From CAZKUN01 sp964555935 (lineage in GTDB: Bacteria; Armatimonadota; Zipacnadia; Zipacnadales; VGFC01), in NCBI GenBank assembly GCA_964555935.1, contig CAZKUN010000258.1, positions 1-12,648 on the forward strand: a stretch of 12,648 bases of DNA, written 5' to 3'. Position numbers and translations under genes: made by a program. A model generated the notes under the pieces. The model saw only the letters and a program-made list of their open reading frames with translations. It searched no databases and was not told the DNA's origin. Positions 1 to 6,758 of the stretch are shown one piece after another; positions within the stretch are counted from its first letter, which is position 1; each line of letters starts with the position of its first letter.

Positions 1-1
1 C

Positions 2-127
2 TTCGAGTGGTGGCATTACTCCTACGGCGATTCCGGCTGGGCCTACCGCAAGAAACGCAAAACCTGCTTCTACAGCGCGCCCGAACCACCACCCGAGTAC
101 GAAATGCCCCCCTACGAACTCGAATAG
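2..127 (+). CDS. D-alanyl-D-alanine dipeptidase (M15D family), C-terminal fragment
   Basis: This is the last 41 codons of a gene that begins before the window; the stop is TAG at 125-127. The frame opens with FEWWHYSYGD. EWWH is the hallmark of zinc-dependent D-Ala-D-Ala dipeptidases of the VanX/DdpX group: in that family the Glu is the catalytic base and the His the last zinc ligand. Such enzymes cleave the D-Ala-D-Ala dipeptide, either for peptidoglycan recycling or, in vancomycin-resistance clusters, to remove the precursor. The tail after the motif is basic (RKKRK) and then Pro/Glu/Tyr-rich, and it lacks obvious conservation. The gene converges on the next one with only 12 bp between the stop codons. 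No vanH or vanA homologue is visible here, so a resistance role cannot be claimed. The family call rests on one short but very characteristic motif. Confidence 0.8.
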   Translation, partial: FEWWHYSYGDSGWAYRKKRKTCFYSAPEPPPEYEMPPYELE

Positions 128-139
128 CGCCTGCCGCCA

Positions 140-1078
140 TCAGTGACTCTCCATCGCCTCCAACTCCTCCGCAATCATCTCCGGACTCGCCCCTTCATCC
201 AGCCGCAGGTGGATCAGCACCCTCCGAAGCGCGGGCGTGGACGCCCTCAACTCGCCATCGTCTAGCACGTCCGGCCCACGATACCCTTCATCAATCAGCT
301 CCCATCCGGCCCAGCGTGGCTCGCCCGTGCCGTAATACTCTCCGAATGCAATGAAGCCCGCAGCCACGTCCAGCACCCTCGGCGCAACGTGACAGTAATC
401 GAAGTCGGTGATGAAGAGCGGGCGGAAGCCGAGAACCCACGTCTTGCGGACAAAGATCATGTTCCCCGGGAAGAAGCTCCCATGAATCATGTGCGTCGGC
501 AGGTTCGCTTCGCTCAACGATTTCGCCGATTCGACCAGAACGCGCCTCACGCGCTCCAGCGGCTCGAACATCTCTGGCGCGGGGACATACGTCACCATCT
601 GCCTCCGAATCGCATCCAGCTTCGCCAAGTCGCCGTCAGGGGTGAGCCAATCTCGCCGCATGCCCGGCGTCGGCGAACGAAACGACTCCGCCGCTCGGTG
701 AACTTCAGACAGCAGCATTCCTGCTCGCATCACCTGCGAGCCATCGCCAGGCCCCATCGGCTCGCCCGCAATGTGCTCATAGACCTCAACCGCTCTCGGC
801 CCTTCCCTCACGCATCCCCCTCCATCGCTCGTGCGAATCAGCCTCGGCACGCTCACCTTCGCCTTCACGAGGTGATCGACGAAGGCGTGGCGCGCCTCCA
901 GCGCCGGCATCGCGCTCAGCCTCGGCGTCAGTAGCTTCACGAAGTACTTCCCATCACCAGTCGTCACCACATGCGGAGCATTCTCATGCTCGCCGTCGAC
1001 GGGCACGATGCTCTCAATCGCGCCGAGGTCGTATCGCGCGAGGGCTGATTCTATCGCTGCAATCGCTGTCGTTTCCAT
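140..1078 (-). CDS. APH/CotS-type phosphotransferase-like protein, catalytic Asp replaced by Ser
   Basis: A 312-residue protein with the layout of the aminoglycoside phosphotransferase / homoserine kinase II / CotS fold. It has an N-lobe Lys in YFVKLL (K48), a hinge-like VEVYEHIAGEPM segment (about 97-108), a catalytic loop IHGSFFPGN (198-206) and a metal-binding ITDFDY (223-228) followed by APRVLDVA. Family members normally read HGDxxxxN in the loop; here the Asp is Ser (AGC at 476-478) while Asn206 and Asp225 remain. Phosphotransfer may therefore be lost or altered. I chose ATG 1078 over an upstream ATG at 1168 because the extra 30 residues are Arg-rich and non-conserved, and because GGAG lies 11 nt upstream of 1078 on the minus strand. 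It is divergent from the GspF-like gene. The substrate is unknown; it could be an active small-molecule kinase with an unusual loop or a pseudokinase. Confidence 0.78.
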   Translation of the reverse strand: METTAIAAIESALARYDLGAIESIVPVDGEHENAPHVVTTGDGKYFVKLLTPRLSAMPALEARHAFVDHLVKAKVSVPRLIRTSDGGGCVREGPRAVEVYEHIAGEPMGPGDGSQVMRAGMLLSEVHRAAESFRSPTPGMRRDWLTPDGDLAKLDAIRRQMVTYVPAPEMFEPLERVRRVLVESAKSLSEANLPTHMIHGSFFPGNMIFVRKTWVLGFRPLFITDFDYCHVAPRVLDVAAGFIAFGEYYGTGEPRWAGWELIDEGYRGPDVLDDGELRASTPALRRVLIHLRLDEGASPEMIAEELEAMESH

Positions 1079-1221
1079 GGTTGGTATCACTCCGGTTCCT
1101 TCGGCCCGAGCAGGAACCTGCCCACCCGCGCGGAAAGCCTCGGAGGGACGGCGTGTGACTTGGCGCACTGGCGAAGTCCGCCGGGCGCGAGAGCCGTCTT
1201 CTCAGGTAGGATGGTGAAACG

Positions 1222-2532
1222 ATGCCGACTTTCCGTTACGAGGCCCGCGAGCGCGACGGCAACCCGATCGATGGCACGATCGAGGCCAAGAACCGTGGCC
1301 ACGCGCTGGTGCTTCTGCGCGAGCACGATCTGATGGTCGATCTGCTTGTCGACGCGCGCGAGCACGCGAAGCAACAAGCCAAGGGTGTCCCTAGCGCGGG
1401 GGGACAGGGGCCTCTCTATCCCCTGCGTCCGATCAGCCCGCAGCAACTCGCGTTCTTCTTCGACCAACTCGCGCGCCTGTTCCACGCCGGCGTAACGCCT
1501 CACGATGCCTTCACCTCGGTCCAGGAGCACCTCAGCGGGCGGCTCAAGCGCGCCGCGCGCGAGTCAGCCGACGCCCTCGCGCAGGGCCGGAAGATGACCG
1601 ACCAGCTCGCCCGTTACCCTCGCTTCTTCCCGCCTCACATCATCGCCATATTGCGCGCGGGCGAACTCTCCGGCGCCCTCCCGGAGGCCTGCCAGGAGAT
1701 CGTCCACCAGTGCGAGACCGACGCGAAGATCCGCAAGCGCGTCGCGATCATGAAGATCTACATCGGCATCCACATTCTCTTCTGCATACTCGTGCCGCCG
1801 TTCCCCGGGGCATTGGCGCGGGCGCTCCCCGAGCAGATGAACCAGGCGCTGGGCACCAACCTCGACCCAGAGGCCGAGGGATTCTCCGTGATCCCCGACA
1901 AGGCGGGCATCATGACCGCCCTCCGGCCGGGACTCAGGGAGTACTGGCGCACGGTCAAGCACGACATCCTGCCGTGGCTGGTGGGGATATGCGCGGCGCT
2001 GGTCGTCCTGAAGATCGTCATCAACCTGCCGGCCCTCACCGGCACGCGCGACTGGCTGGCGCTGAGCGTCCCGGTGTGGAACGCGGGGATGCGAAAAGCC
2101 GCCACCGCGCGCTTCACCAAAGCCTTCGAACTCATGCAGCGCGCGGCCTTGCCATTGGGGAGCAGCCTTCGCGAGGCGGCGGGAGCCACGGGGAACACCA
2201 TCGTCGCCCAGCGAGTCGCCGCGCCGGCGGCGTCGCTGGACCAAGGCGGCAAGGTCACCGACGCGCTGAAGGCCGCCTCCATCTTCAGCCCGTCCGAGGT
2301 CAGCCTACTCGCCACTGCCGAGGAGACGGGCACGCTCGACAGCGCCCTCACTCAACTCACCGAGAAGACCCGCGCCGCCCGCGAGGATTTCCTGAAGATG
2401 GGCCTGGCAGGCGGGTGCATGGGCAGCACGGTCGTCACCGCCGTCGCGGTGCTCATCGCCGCCATCGCCGGACACCGCGGCATCGCCCAGATGTACGAGG
2501 AGTTCTACAAGTGGATGATGGAGGGCGTGTAG
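1222..2532 (+). CDS. Orphan GspF/PilC-type inner-membrane protein (T2SSF domains)
   Basis: A 436-residue homologue of the inner-membrane platform protein of type II secretion systems and type IV pili, which couples the cytoplasmic ATPase to pseudopilus or pilus assembly. The N-terminus MPTFRYEARERDGNPIDGTI is the classic GspF opening, with the xxYxARxxxGxxxxGxI pattern. Two T2SSF repeats follow, at about 73-195 (LARLFHAGVTPHDAF, ILRAGELSGALPEA) and about 292-415 (LMQRAALPLGSSL, LLATAEETGTLDSAL). Three membrane segments are evident at about 177-199, 248-270 and 396-418. Length is close to the usual 400 residues; the stretch between the first two membrane segments (about 200-247) looks somewhat long. 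AGGA 10 nt upstream supports the start. No GspE, GspG, PilT or pilin gene adjoins it, so the partner machinery must be elsewhere in the genome. Confidence 0.93.
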   Translation: MPTFRYEARERDGNPIDGTIEAKNRGHALVLLREHDLMVDLLVDAREHAKQQAKGVPSAGGQGPLYPLRPISPQQLAFFFDQLARLFHAGVTPHDAFTSVQEHLSGRLKRAARESADALAQGRKMTDQLARYPRFFPPHIIAILRAGELSGALPEACQEIVHQCETDAKIRKRVAIMKIYIGIHILFCILVPPFPGALARALPEQMNQALGTNLDPEAEGFSVIPDKAGIMTALRPGLREYWRTVKHDILPWLVGICAALVVLKIVINLPALTGTRDWLALSVPVWNAGMRKAATARFTKAFELMQRAALPLGSSLREAAGATGNTIVAQRVAAPAASLDQGGKVTDALKAASIFSPSEVSLLATAEETGTLDSALTQLTEKTRAAREDFLKMGLAGGCMGSTVVTAVAVLIAAIAGHRGIAQMYEEFYKWMMEGV

Positions 2533-2580
2533 CATCCTCAACCGCTAAGCGCCAGCTTCCTGCCGTCCCGACTCGACCAC

Positions 2581-2650
2581 GCGAAAAACTGGGACAGTTA
2601 TCCATTTTCCCTGCCGTTGGGAAACATGGTAACTGTCCCTGAGTTTTCGC
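2581..2650. repeat. 70-bp near-perfect inverted repeat (REP/MITE-like), possible bidirectional terminator
   Basis: The left arm 2581-2611 and right arm 2619-2650 pair almost completely around a 7-nt loop, TGCCGTT (2612-2618). Both arms carry GCGAAAA at the outer end, an uninterrupted GGGACAGTTA/TAACTGTCCC core, then CCAT and TTTCCC; only single-base bulges or mismatches interrupt the stem. It fills the gap between two convergent genes, so it could terminate both. The size, the symmetry and the GGGACAGTTA core resemble non-autonomous palindromic elements linked to REP-associated tyrosine transposases. That link is from memory and inference; no transposase is in this window. Confidence 0.75.
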
Positions 2651-2672
2651 CCTATCATCCAGCACCGCCGCC

Positions 2673-3479
2673 CTACCCATTCACCAGCGGCTCCAGCGTA
2701 TCGTAGTAAACCCTCGCCTGATCCTCCGGCGTCGGACCTCCCTGCAGCGATCCCGGCATCACGGTGACTGGCCCGTCGAATCCGATCTCGCGCAATCCCT
2801 CAAACACGCTCAGTAAGTCCGGCGACCCCGGCGCTCCTGGCAGACACGCGCCCCACTTCTTGCCGTGGATACCTATCTCCCCACCGTAGCAGTCGGCCGT
2901 GTCGAAGGGCTTGTACGCCTGCACGGACACCGCCGTGATGTGATCGCCGAGGGTCTTCACCGCCTCCGCGCCGTGCTCCGGCTGCGAGGCCATGACCAGA
3001 TGGCTCGCCTCAAACGCAATGCCGTAGTTCGGATGGTTGATCGCCTTCATCCCCGCCACGCAATCGGGCACGATCTCAAACGCAGTCCCGTTGTGGATCT
3101 GGGTGATGATCTTCACGCCACGCTCGGCTGCGGTGTCGGCAACTTCGCGGTACTGTGGCACGTGGTCCAGCGTCGCCCCGCCACACCGCACCGCGTAGCT
3201 CCCGATCGTCGCGGCGATGTCAATGACGCGCTTGAACGATGCCACCGACGCCTCGTCTCCCGGCTCATCGCCCGTGATGAAGCTGCACCGAATCCCGTGC
3301 TGCTTCAGCAGGCCCGCGATGCGCCCAGCCTCCTCGTCCGTCGTCTCGGGACTCGCATGGCCACGCCGCAACTCAACGCCCTTGTAGCCCACGCTCGCCG
3401 CGAACTCGATGAACTCATCAACCGTCTTGCTGATACCCCCGGCTGCCTCAAACTGCCGACCCGACAGACATAGCCACAT
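2673..3479 (-). CDS. Sugar phosphate isomerase/epimerase-like TIM-barrel protein (AP endonuclease 2 superfamily)
   Basis: A 268-residue protein of the xylose-isomerase-like TIM-barrel superfamily (IolE/IolI-like, AP2Ec). It opens with a short strand, then the helix TVDEFIEFAASVGYKGVELR (19-38), typical of the first barrel repeat, in which the Glu of GVEL is a usual metal site. Further barrel strands include YAVRCGG (95-101), KIITQIHN (123-130), YGIAFEASH (152-160) and DHITAVSVQAYK (179-190). The C-terminal strand reads GPVTVMPGS where relatives usually place a metal-binding Glu, so metal binding may be altered. There is no signal peptide, so it is cytoplasmic. A longer reading from ATG 3545 is possible, but a strong AAAGGAG 10 nt before ATG 3479 favours the shorter form. 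It lies downstream of a second isomerase in the same orientation. The substrate is not predictable. Confidence 0.85.
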   Translation of the reverse strand: MWLCLSGRQFEAAGGISKTVDEFIEFAASVGYKGVELRRGHASPETTDEEAGRIAGLLKQHGIRCSFITGDEPGDEASVASFKRVIDIAATIGSYAVRCGGATLDHVPQYREVADTAAERGVKIITQIHNGTAFEIVPDCVAGMKAINHPNYGIAFEASHLVMASQPEHGAEAVKTLGDHITAVSVQAYKPFDTADCYGGEIGIHGKKWGACLPGAPGSPDLLSVFEGLREIGFDGPVTVMPGSLQGGPTPEDQARVYYDTLEPLVNG

Positions 3480-3489
3480 GATGGCGTAG

Positions 3490-3496
3490 CTCCTTT
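3490..3496 (-). promoter_or_regulatory. Ribosome binding site fixing the start of the 268-residue isomerase
   Basis: The minus strand reads AAAGGAG followed by a 10-nt spacer and ATG at 3479. The upstream in-frame ATG at 3545 would add 22 residues that do not match the family's usual N-terminus. Confidence 0.65.
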
Positions 3497-3552
3497 CAAA
3501 GCGCGTCGCCCAGCCGTTCCCACATACCTCGCCCAACACCTCCAACGCAGTA

Positions 3553-3580
3553 GCGGCGAGCCCCTCTCGGAGCCCGCCGC
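3553..3580. repeat. Palindrome in the gap between the two isomerases
   Basis: The arms GCGGCGAGC (3553-3561) and GCCCGCCGC (3572-3580) pair with one mismatch around a 10-nt loop. It lies in the 150-bp spacer (3480-3629) between two same-strand genes, about 20 bp from a second palindrome. It may be a REP-like element or an intercistronic stem that adjusts expression of the distal isomerase. Confidence 0.5.
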
Positions 3581-3600
3581 GTTCGGTGCCTTCTTGGACC

Positions 3601-3617
3601 GCGAGCTTCCAGCTCGC
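3601..3617. repeat. Short palindrome with TTCCAG core, copy 1
   Basis: GCGAGCT-TCC-AGCTCGC is a perfect 7-bp stem with a 3-nt loop just beyond the stop of the upstream isomerase (3630, minus strand). The palindrome at 9932-9952 has the same GCTTCCAGC centre with different outer bases that still pair. This fits a dispersed palindromic element family rather than a gene-specific site. Confidence 0.55.
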
Positions 3618-3629
3618 ATCGGCGTTCGC

Positions 3630-4382
3630 CTACAACCCAATACTCTTCAGATACTCAAAGCTCTGCGTGACGCTGTCCTTCGGCTCGAGTTCCGTCTTGT
3701 CTTGCTCGCATACGATCCAGTCCGCCCCAACCTCAAGCGCCGCTTCCTTCGATGCCACGAGATCGACCGTGCCCTGGCCTAGCTCGATGAAGACGCCCGG
3801 CTCGCCGTCCTTGAAGTGGAAGTACCCGCCCCGGTTCGCGTAGCGCCGCACAAACTCGGCCGGGCACTCGCCGCCGACAGTGACCCAGTACACATCCGTG
3901 CACAGCTTCACGAGGTCCGGGTCCGTCAACTCGCACAGCCGGTGAATCCCCTTCACTCCGTCGAACTCCTCGAACTCCCAGTTGTGATTGTGATAGCAGA
4001 AGGTCACTCCGGCCTTCTTGCACTGGGCGCCGATGAGGTTGAATGTATCGGCCGTCGTTTCGTAAGGCGCGATGCCCTCGCCGGGCGCGACGCCGGAGCA
4101 GATCAAGTGCTTCGAATCGCACTCGCGCAAGCCCTCGCAGTACTTCGCGACCGCGCCGAGGTCTGACAGCGGGCCGTATCCTGAGTGCATCCCACACAGC
4201 GCCAGGCCCGTCTCCGCCAGAGCCTTGTTCAGCCCCGCCGGGCCGGGATCATCGAACATGTTCACTCCGCCCTCAAAGCCCGCGTAGCCGGCCTCGGCGA
4301 CCTCTTTGAGAACCCCCATGAGATCATCGCCCTGTCTCCCGCCGTATACGATCAACTGCAAACCGAGTCGAGGCTGTGCCAT
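3630..4382 (-). CDS. Sugar phosphate isomerase/epimerase (IolE/IolI-like TIM barrel)
   Basis: A 250-residue cytoplasmic enzyme with the full signature of the sugar phosphate isomerase/epimerase family, which shifts or inverts carbonyl and hydroxyl groups on sugars, inositol derivatives or related keto acids using a divalent metal. Visible features are GYAGFEGG (32-39, first barrel Glu), YHNHNWEFEEFDG (130-142), CTDVYWVTVGG (161-171, Asp ligand), YFHFKDG (187-193, His ligand), GQGTVDL and DWIVCEQD (221-228, Glu ligand). All expected ligand positions appear intact. A strong AAGGAG 7 nt upstream supports the start. The second isomerase-like gene follows 150 bp downstream on the same strand, so the two may be co-transcribed. 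A small dyad, ATCA-GTG-TGAT (4403-4413), lies just upstream and could be an operator, but it is short. The exact substrate cannot be read from the sequence. Confidence 0.93.
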   Translation of the reverse strand: MAQPRLGLQLIVYGGRQGDDLMGVLKEVAEAGYAGFEGGVNMFDDPGPAGLNKALAETGLALCGMHSGYGPLSDLGAVAKYCEGLRECDSKHLICSGVAPGEGIAPYETTADTFNLIGAQCKKAGVTFCYHNHNWEFEEFDGVKGIHRLCELTDPDLVKLCTDVYWVTVGGECPAEFVRRYANRGGYFHFKDGEPGVFIELGQGTVDLVASKEAALEVGADWIVCEQDKTELEPKDSVTQSFEYLKSIGL

Positions 4383-4491
4383 CCCACTTCTCCTTGTAGC
4401 ACATCAGTGTGATGCATCCGGGGGGTGATTCGCCGTCCGGTCGATGGGTCCCTTGCCGAGAGGGAATAACAGCAGGCCGGCAGGCGCGACA

Positions 4492-4519
4492 AGGGCCGGG
4501 GATAGCTTCCCCCGGCCCT
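4492..4519 (-). terminator. GC-rich hairpin after the leftward exported-protein gene
   Basis: AGGGCCGGGG (4492-4501) pairs perfectly with CCCCGGCCCT (4510-4519) around an 8-nt loop, about 60 bp past the stop codon at 4582. The minus-strand tail after the stem (TTGTCGCG) is poor in T, so it is only a weak intrinsic terminator. Confidence 0.55.
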
Positions 4520-4581
4520 GTTCGTGTCGTTCTTCGCCGTCTTCGCGTCTTCCCGCTTTCGTTCCGTGTCGGCCCGCCTGT

Positions 4582-6456
4582 CTACCTCGCGCTGCGGATC
4601 GCCCGGTAGACATCGCCGTCGTACTGCGCGTGGCGGTCCATCGCGGTCGTGCGGAACGTGCGAATGGCATCCGTCATCTGACTGTTCATCAGCCCTGGAT
4701 TGGCCGAGAGACCGGTCGCGGCCTGAAGCCCGGCATCACACGCAGCCGCGTAGCGCGCAATGTCTTGCAGGTAGAGCGTCCGCGCGTTGGCAATGTCGCC
4801 ATCCGCGCCAGGCAGAGCCGCGGTGGTCGGCGTCGGCGTCAGCGTCGTGCCGAACTGCGGGATGACCGGCTGGATCGTCGGTGTTGGCGTCGTGCCGCCC
4901 CCCGGCAGCGGCTGCGGGGTCGTCGTCGATGTAGTCGGGAGCGGTGTCGGGCGCTGACTGGAATCGCCCAGGACGTGGACGCCCTGAGGGCCCTGGACCA
5001 GCGTCTGGCCCGGCTGCAGCGTCGTCGGGCCCGGAGCCGGCGCCACGAGCGCGGGCGTGCGGCCCCACGTGGGTTCGGTCGTCGCGAAGGTGGTGACCTT
5101 ACCCGAGCCGTCGATCACCGGCCATTTGTAGATCGCGGCGGTCGACGACGGATCCGTGATCGGGATGGTCGGAATGGTCGTTGGGTAGGTCGGGTAGCCG
5201 CCGACCACTTGGTAACCAGTGGGGAGATTCGGATACGTCGGCAGCGTGCTCAAGCCGGTTCCCGTCCGGATCCCAGTATCGCCAAGAACTGCGACACTCG
5301 GGAGCGTGGGCCCCGATCCAATCGCCGTGCCCGGATACGTGACGGGGGTGCCGACTGCGGAGCCCGGATACGTAACGGGCGTCCCGACCGCAGAGCCAGG
5401 ATACGTAACCGGCGTCCCGACTGCGGAGCCAGGATGCGTGACGCCTGTGCCCGTGCTGGTCCAGGCATACCCGCCGCCACCCGTGTAGGCCGTCGACCCG
5501 GTCGTGCCTTGCGCGTAGTTATAGAGCCAGAGAGCGTCGCCAACCGACAGCTTCGTCTTCGGTAACGCCACCTTCACCATCTCGCCCTTGGCGTTCCGGA
5601 GCGGCGACGTCATATACCCGATGATATACGTTTCGCCCGCCTCATCGCGAATGGCGCCGGCGGGAACGATCCACGTCTCCTGCCCGTAACCGTACCCGGA
5701 CGACCAACTCGTCGTGCCGCCCGTGGTGGCACCGACAGTCGTGGGCTGCGCCATGTGGGACCCATACGCAAAGGCCGTGCCGTCGGGTGCCTGGGCCACG
5801 CCGATCGAAACGAGAGAGACCGGGCGCCGCTTGCCTGTGGATAGCGATGTGATCGTCGCCGGTTTGCGGTAGTTCTGGTCGCCGAGAACCGCGACCCCGG
5901 GGCCACCCGTGACGGGCGTGACGGGAGGCTGCGGCGTGGGCGGCGGCTGGTTGGCCACCGCGTTGTTGAGCGTCGTCTGCGCGCTCTGCACGGCCGCGAC
6001 CGCGCCGTTGAGATCGGCCTGGGTCGCGTTCACCAGATCCTGCTGTCCCTGCGTGTAGATCTGGCTCCAGCGGTTCGATCGAGAGGCCTGCGCGTGAGTG
6101 ATCGCGTTCTGATACGCGCCGACCGCGACGCCGAGGGCGTTGTAGTAGTCCCCCGTCGCGACGTTCGCCGCGCCGGGCGACGCGTTCTGGTGGGCCCCCG
6201 CCAGCGCGACGTCAGCGGTCAACTGGCGTTGTGCGATCAGGATCTCCAGCAGTTCCATGTCCGCGGCGACGCGCAGAAGCGCGCTCATCGCGGTCGCCCG
6301 CCCATCCCGCTCGGCCAAAGCCGAGTCGGATGACCTGATCAAGTCCGTCACTAACTGCGCGGTGATCTTCGTCTGCGTCGATGGGACCGTTTGACCGATC
6401 GCAACCGACGCGACCAGCGCGGTCAGTAGGACGGTAGTGAGAAGCGTTCGTGTCAT
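4582..6456 (-). CDS. Exported Pro/Thr/Gly-rich repeat protein, family not recognised
   Basis: A 624-residue protein I cannot assign to a family. It starts with a signal peptide (MTR, hydrophobic stretch about 4-20, likely cleavage near AIG-QT). Residues 25-170 look alpha-helical, rich in Ala and Gln. A Pro-rich hinge at 171-185 leads to a compact Gly/Thr/Tyr-rich domain at about 186-330. An 11-residue tandem repeat (TYPGSAVGTPV) fills about 340-377, then come Pro/Thr linkers, and a helical C-terminus (552-624) with a single Cys573. The motif VLGD recurs at 190, 390 and 495 (VAVLGD, VAVLGD, VHVLGD), each with an Arg a few residues later. GAGGTG 6 nt upstream supports ATG 6456; an open extension to 6702 is non-conserved and covers the likely promoter. 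It is divergent from the FN3 gene, and a cell-surface or extracellular role is inferred. Confidence 0.8.
   Translation of the reverse strand: MTRTLLTTVLLTALVASVAIGQTVPSTQTKITAQLVTDLIRSSDSALAERDGRATAMSALLRVAADMELLEILIAQRQLTADVALAGAHQNASPGAANVATGDYYNALGVAVGAYQNAITHAQASRSNRWSQIYTQGQQDLVNATQADLNGAVAAVQSAQTTLNNAVANQPPPTPQPPVTPVTGGPGVAVLGDQNYRKPATITSLSTGKRRPVSLVSIGVAQAPDGTAFAYGSHMAQPTTVGATTGGTTSWSSGYGYGQETWIVPAGAIRDEAGETYIIGYMTSPLRNAKGEMVKVALPKTKLSVGDALWLYNYAQGTTGSTAYTGGGGYAWTSTGTGVTHPGSAVGTPVTYPGSAVGTPVTYPGSAVGTPVTYPGTAIGSGPTLPSVAVLGDTGIRTGTGLSTLPTYPNLPTGYQVVGGYPTYPTTIPTIPITDPSSTAAIYKWPVIDGSGKVTTFATTEPTWGRTPALVAPAPGPTTLQPGQTLVQGPQGVHVLGDSSQRPTPLPTTSTTTPQPLPGGGTTPTPTIQPVIPQFGTTLTPTPTTAALPGADGDIANARTLYLQDIARYAAACDAGLQAATGLSANPGLMNSQMTDAIRTFRTTAMDRHAQYDGDVYRAIRSAR
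5333..5440 (-). repeat. 33-bp in-frame tandem repeat, about three and a third copies
   Basis: GGATACGT-like starts recur at 5333, 5366, 5399 and 5432, an exact 33-bp period. The units differ mainly at third codon positions and encode an 11-residue YPGSAVGTPVT unit. This is a coding minisatellite in the exported protein, probably variable in copy number between strains. Confidence 0.9.
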
Positions 6457-6600
6457 GACTTTCACCTCACCGCGAGTTGCTGCGCCTTTGTAGCAGTTAA
6501 GTCTACCCGCGCCTGGCGGGGTCCGCAACGGGCTGGACGCAATTGTTGCAGAAACTTGCCATCGCGGAGACACTGCCCTAGCAAGACTGCGGGCCTCAAG

Positions 6601-6629
6601 TATATAGTCAAACACCATCTCGCGCTCAA
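6601..6629 (-). promoter_or_regulatory. Candidate sigma70-type promoter for the exported repeat protein
   Basis: The minus strand reads TTGAGC (6629-6624), a 17-nt spacer, then TATATA (6606-6601). This is a good -35/-10 match with ideal spacing in an otherwise G+C-rich region. Transcription would start near 6594. Confidence 0.55.
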
Positions 6630-6701
6630 CCGTCTCGCGTTCCGCGCTCCAGCCCTGCCTCGGAGGCCCGACGGAACCTGCGGACCGCCCCCAACGTCCC
6701 A

Positions 6702-6717
6702 CACATATGATGATGTG
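6702..6717. promoter_or_regulatory. Possible operator dyad between divergent promoters
   Basis: CACAT-ATGATG-ATGTG is a 5-6-5 perfect dyad 12 bp upstream of the rightward -35 element and about 70 bp upstream of the leftward -35. Its position suits a regulator shared by both genes, but the arms are short. Confidence 0.3.
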
Positions 6718-6729
6718 ACGAGCGCAACC

Positions 6730-6758
6730 TTGCCGATGGGGGTCCCGTGGCCTATACT
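6730..6758 (+). promoter_or_regulatory. Candidate sigma70-type promoter for the FN3 protein gene
   Basis: TTGCCG (6730-6735), a 17-nt spacer and TATACT (6753-6758) form a near-consensus promoter. The start point would be near 6765, giving a leader of about 90 nt before ATG 6856. Confidence 0.6.

Noticed and set aside
1..1078. Glycopeptide-resistance cluster
   Set aside because: Only a dipeptidase tail is present, with no VanH/VanA or VanRS genes; the neighbour is an APH-like protein of unknown substrate.
1087..1530. Minus-strand open frame upstream of the kinase-like gene
   Set aside because: It is antisense to the start of the GspF-like gene, with no family features and no good ribosome site.
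1710..2642. Long plus-strand open frame overlapping the GspF-like gene
   Set aside because: It is Arg/His/Gly-rich, typical of an off-frame reading of G+C-rich DNA, and the overlapping frame encodes a clear GspF homologue.
4400..4413. CACATCA shared by the 4403-4413 dyad and the 6702-6717 dyad as a common operator
   Set aside because: A shared 7-mer is expected by chance in a window of this size, and the surrounding bases do not match.
5333..5440. CRISPR-like array
   Set aside because: The 33-bp units are directly contiguous with no spacers and are in frame within a coding region.
4444..5565. 373-residue plus-strand open frame
   Set aside because: Extremely Arg-rich; antisense shadow of the exported repeat protein.
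6457..6702. N-terminal extension of the exported repeat protein
   Set aside because: It would bury the signal peptide and cover the likely promoter; ATG 6456 has a good ribosome site and is followed at once by a signal peptide.
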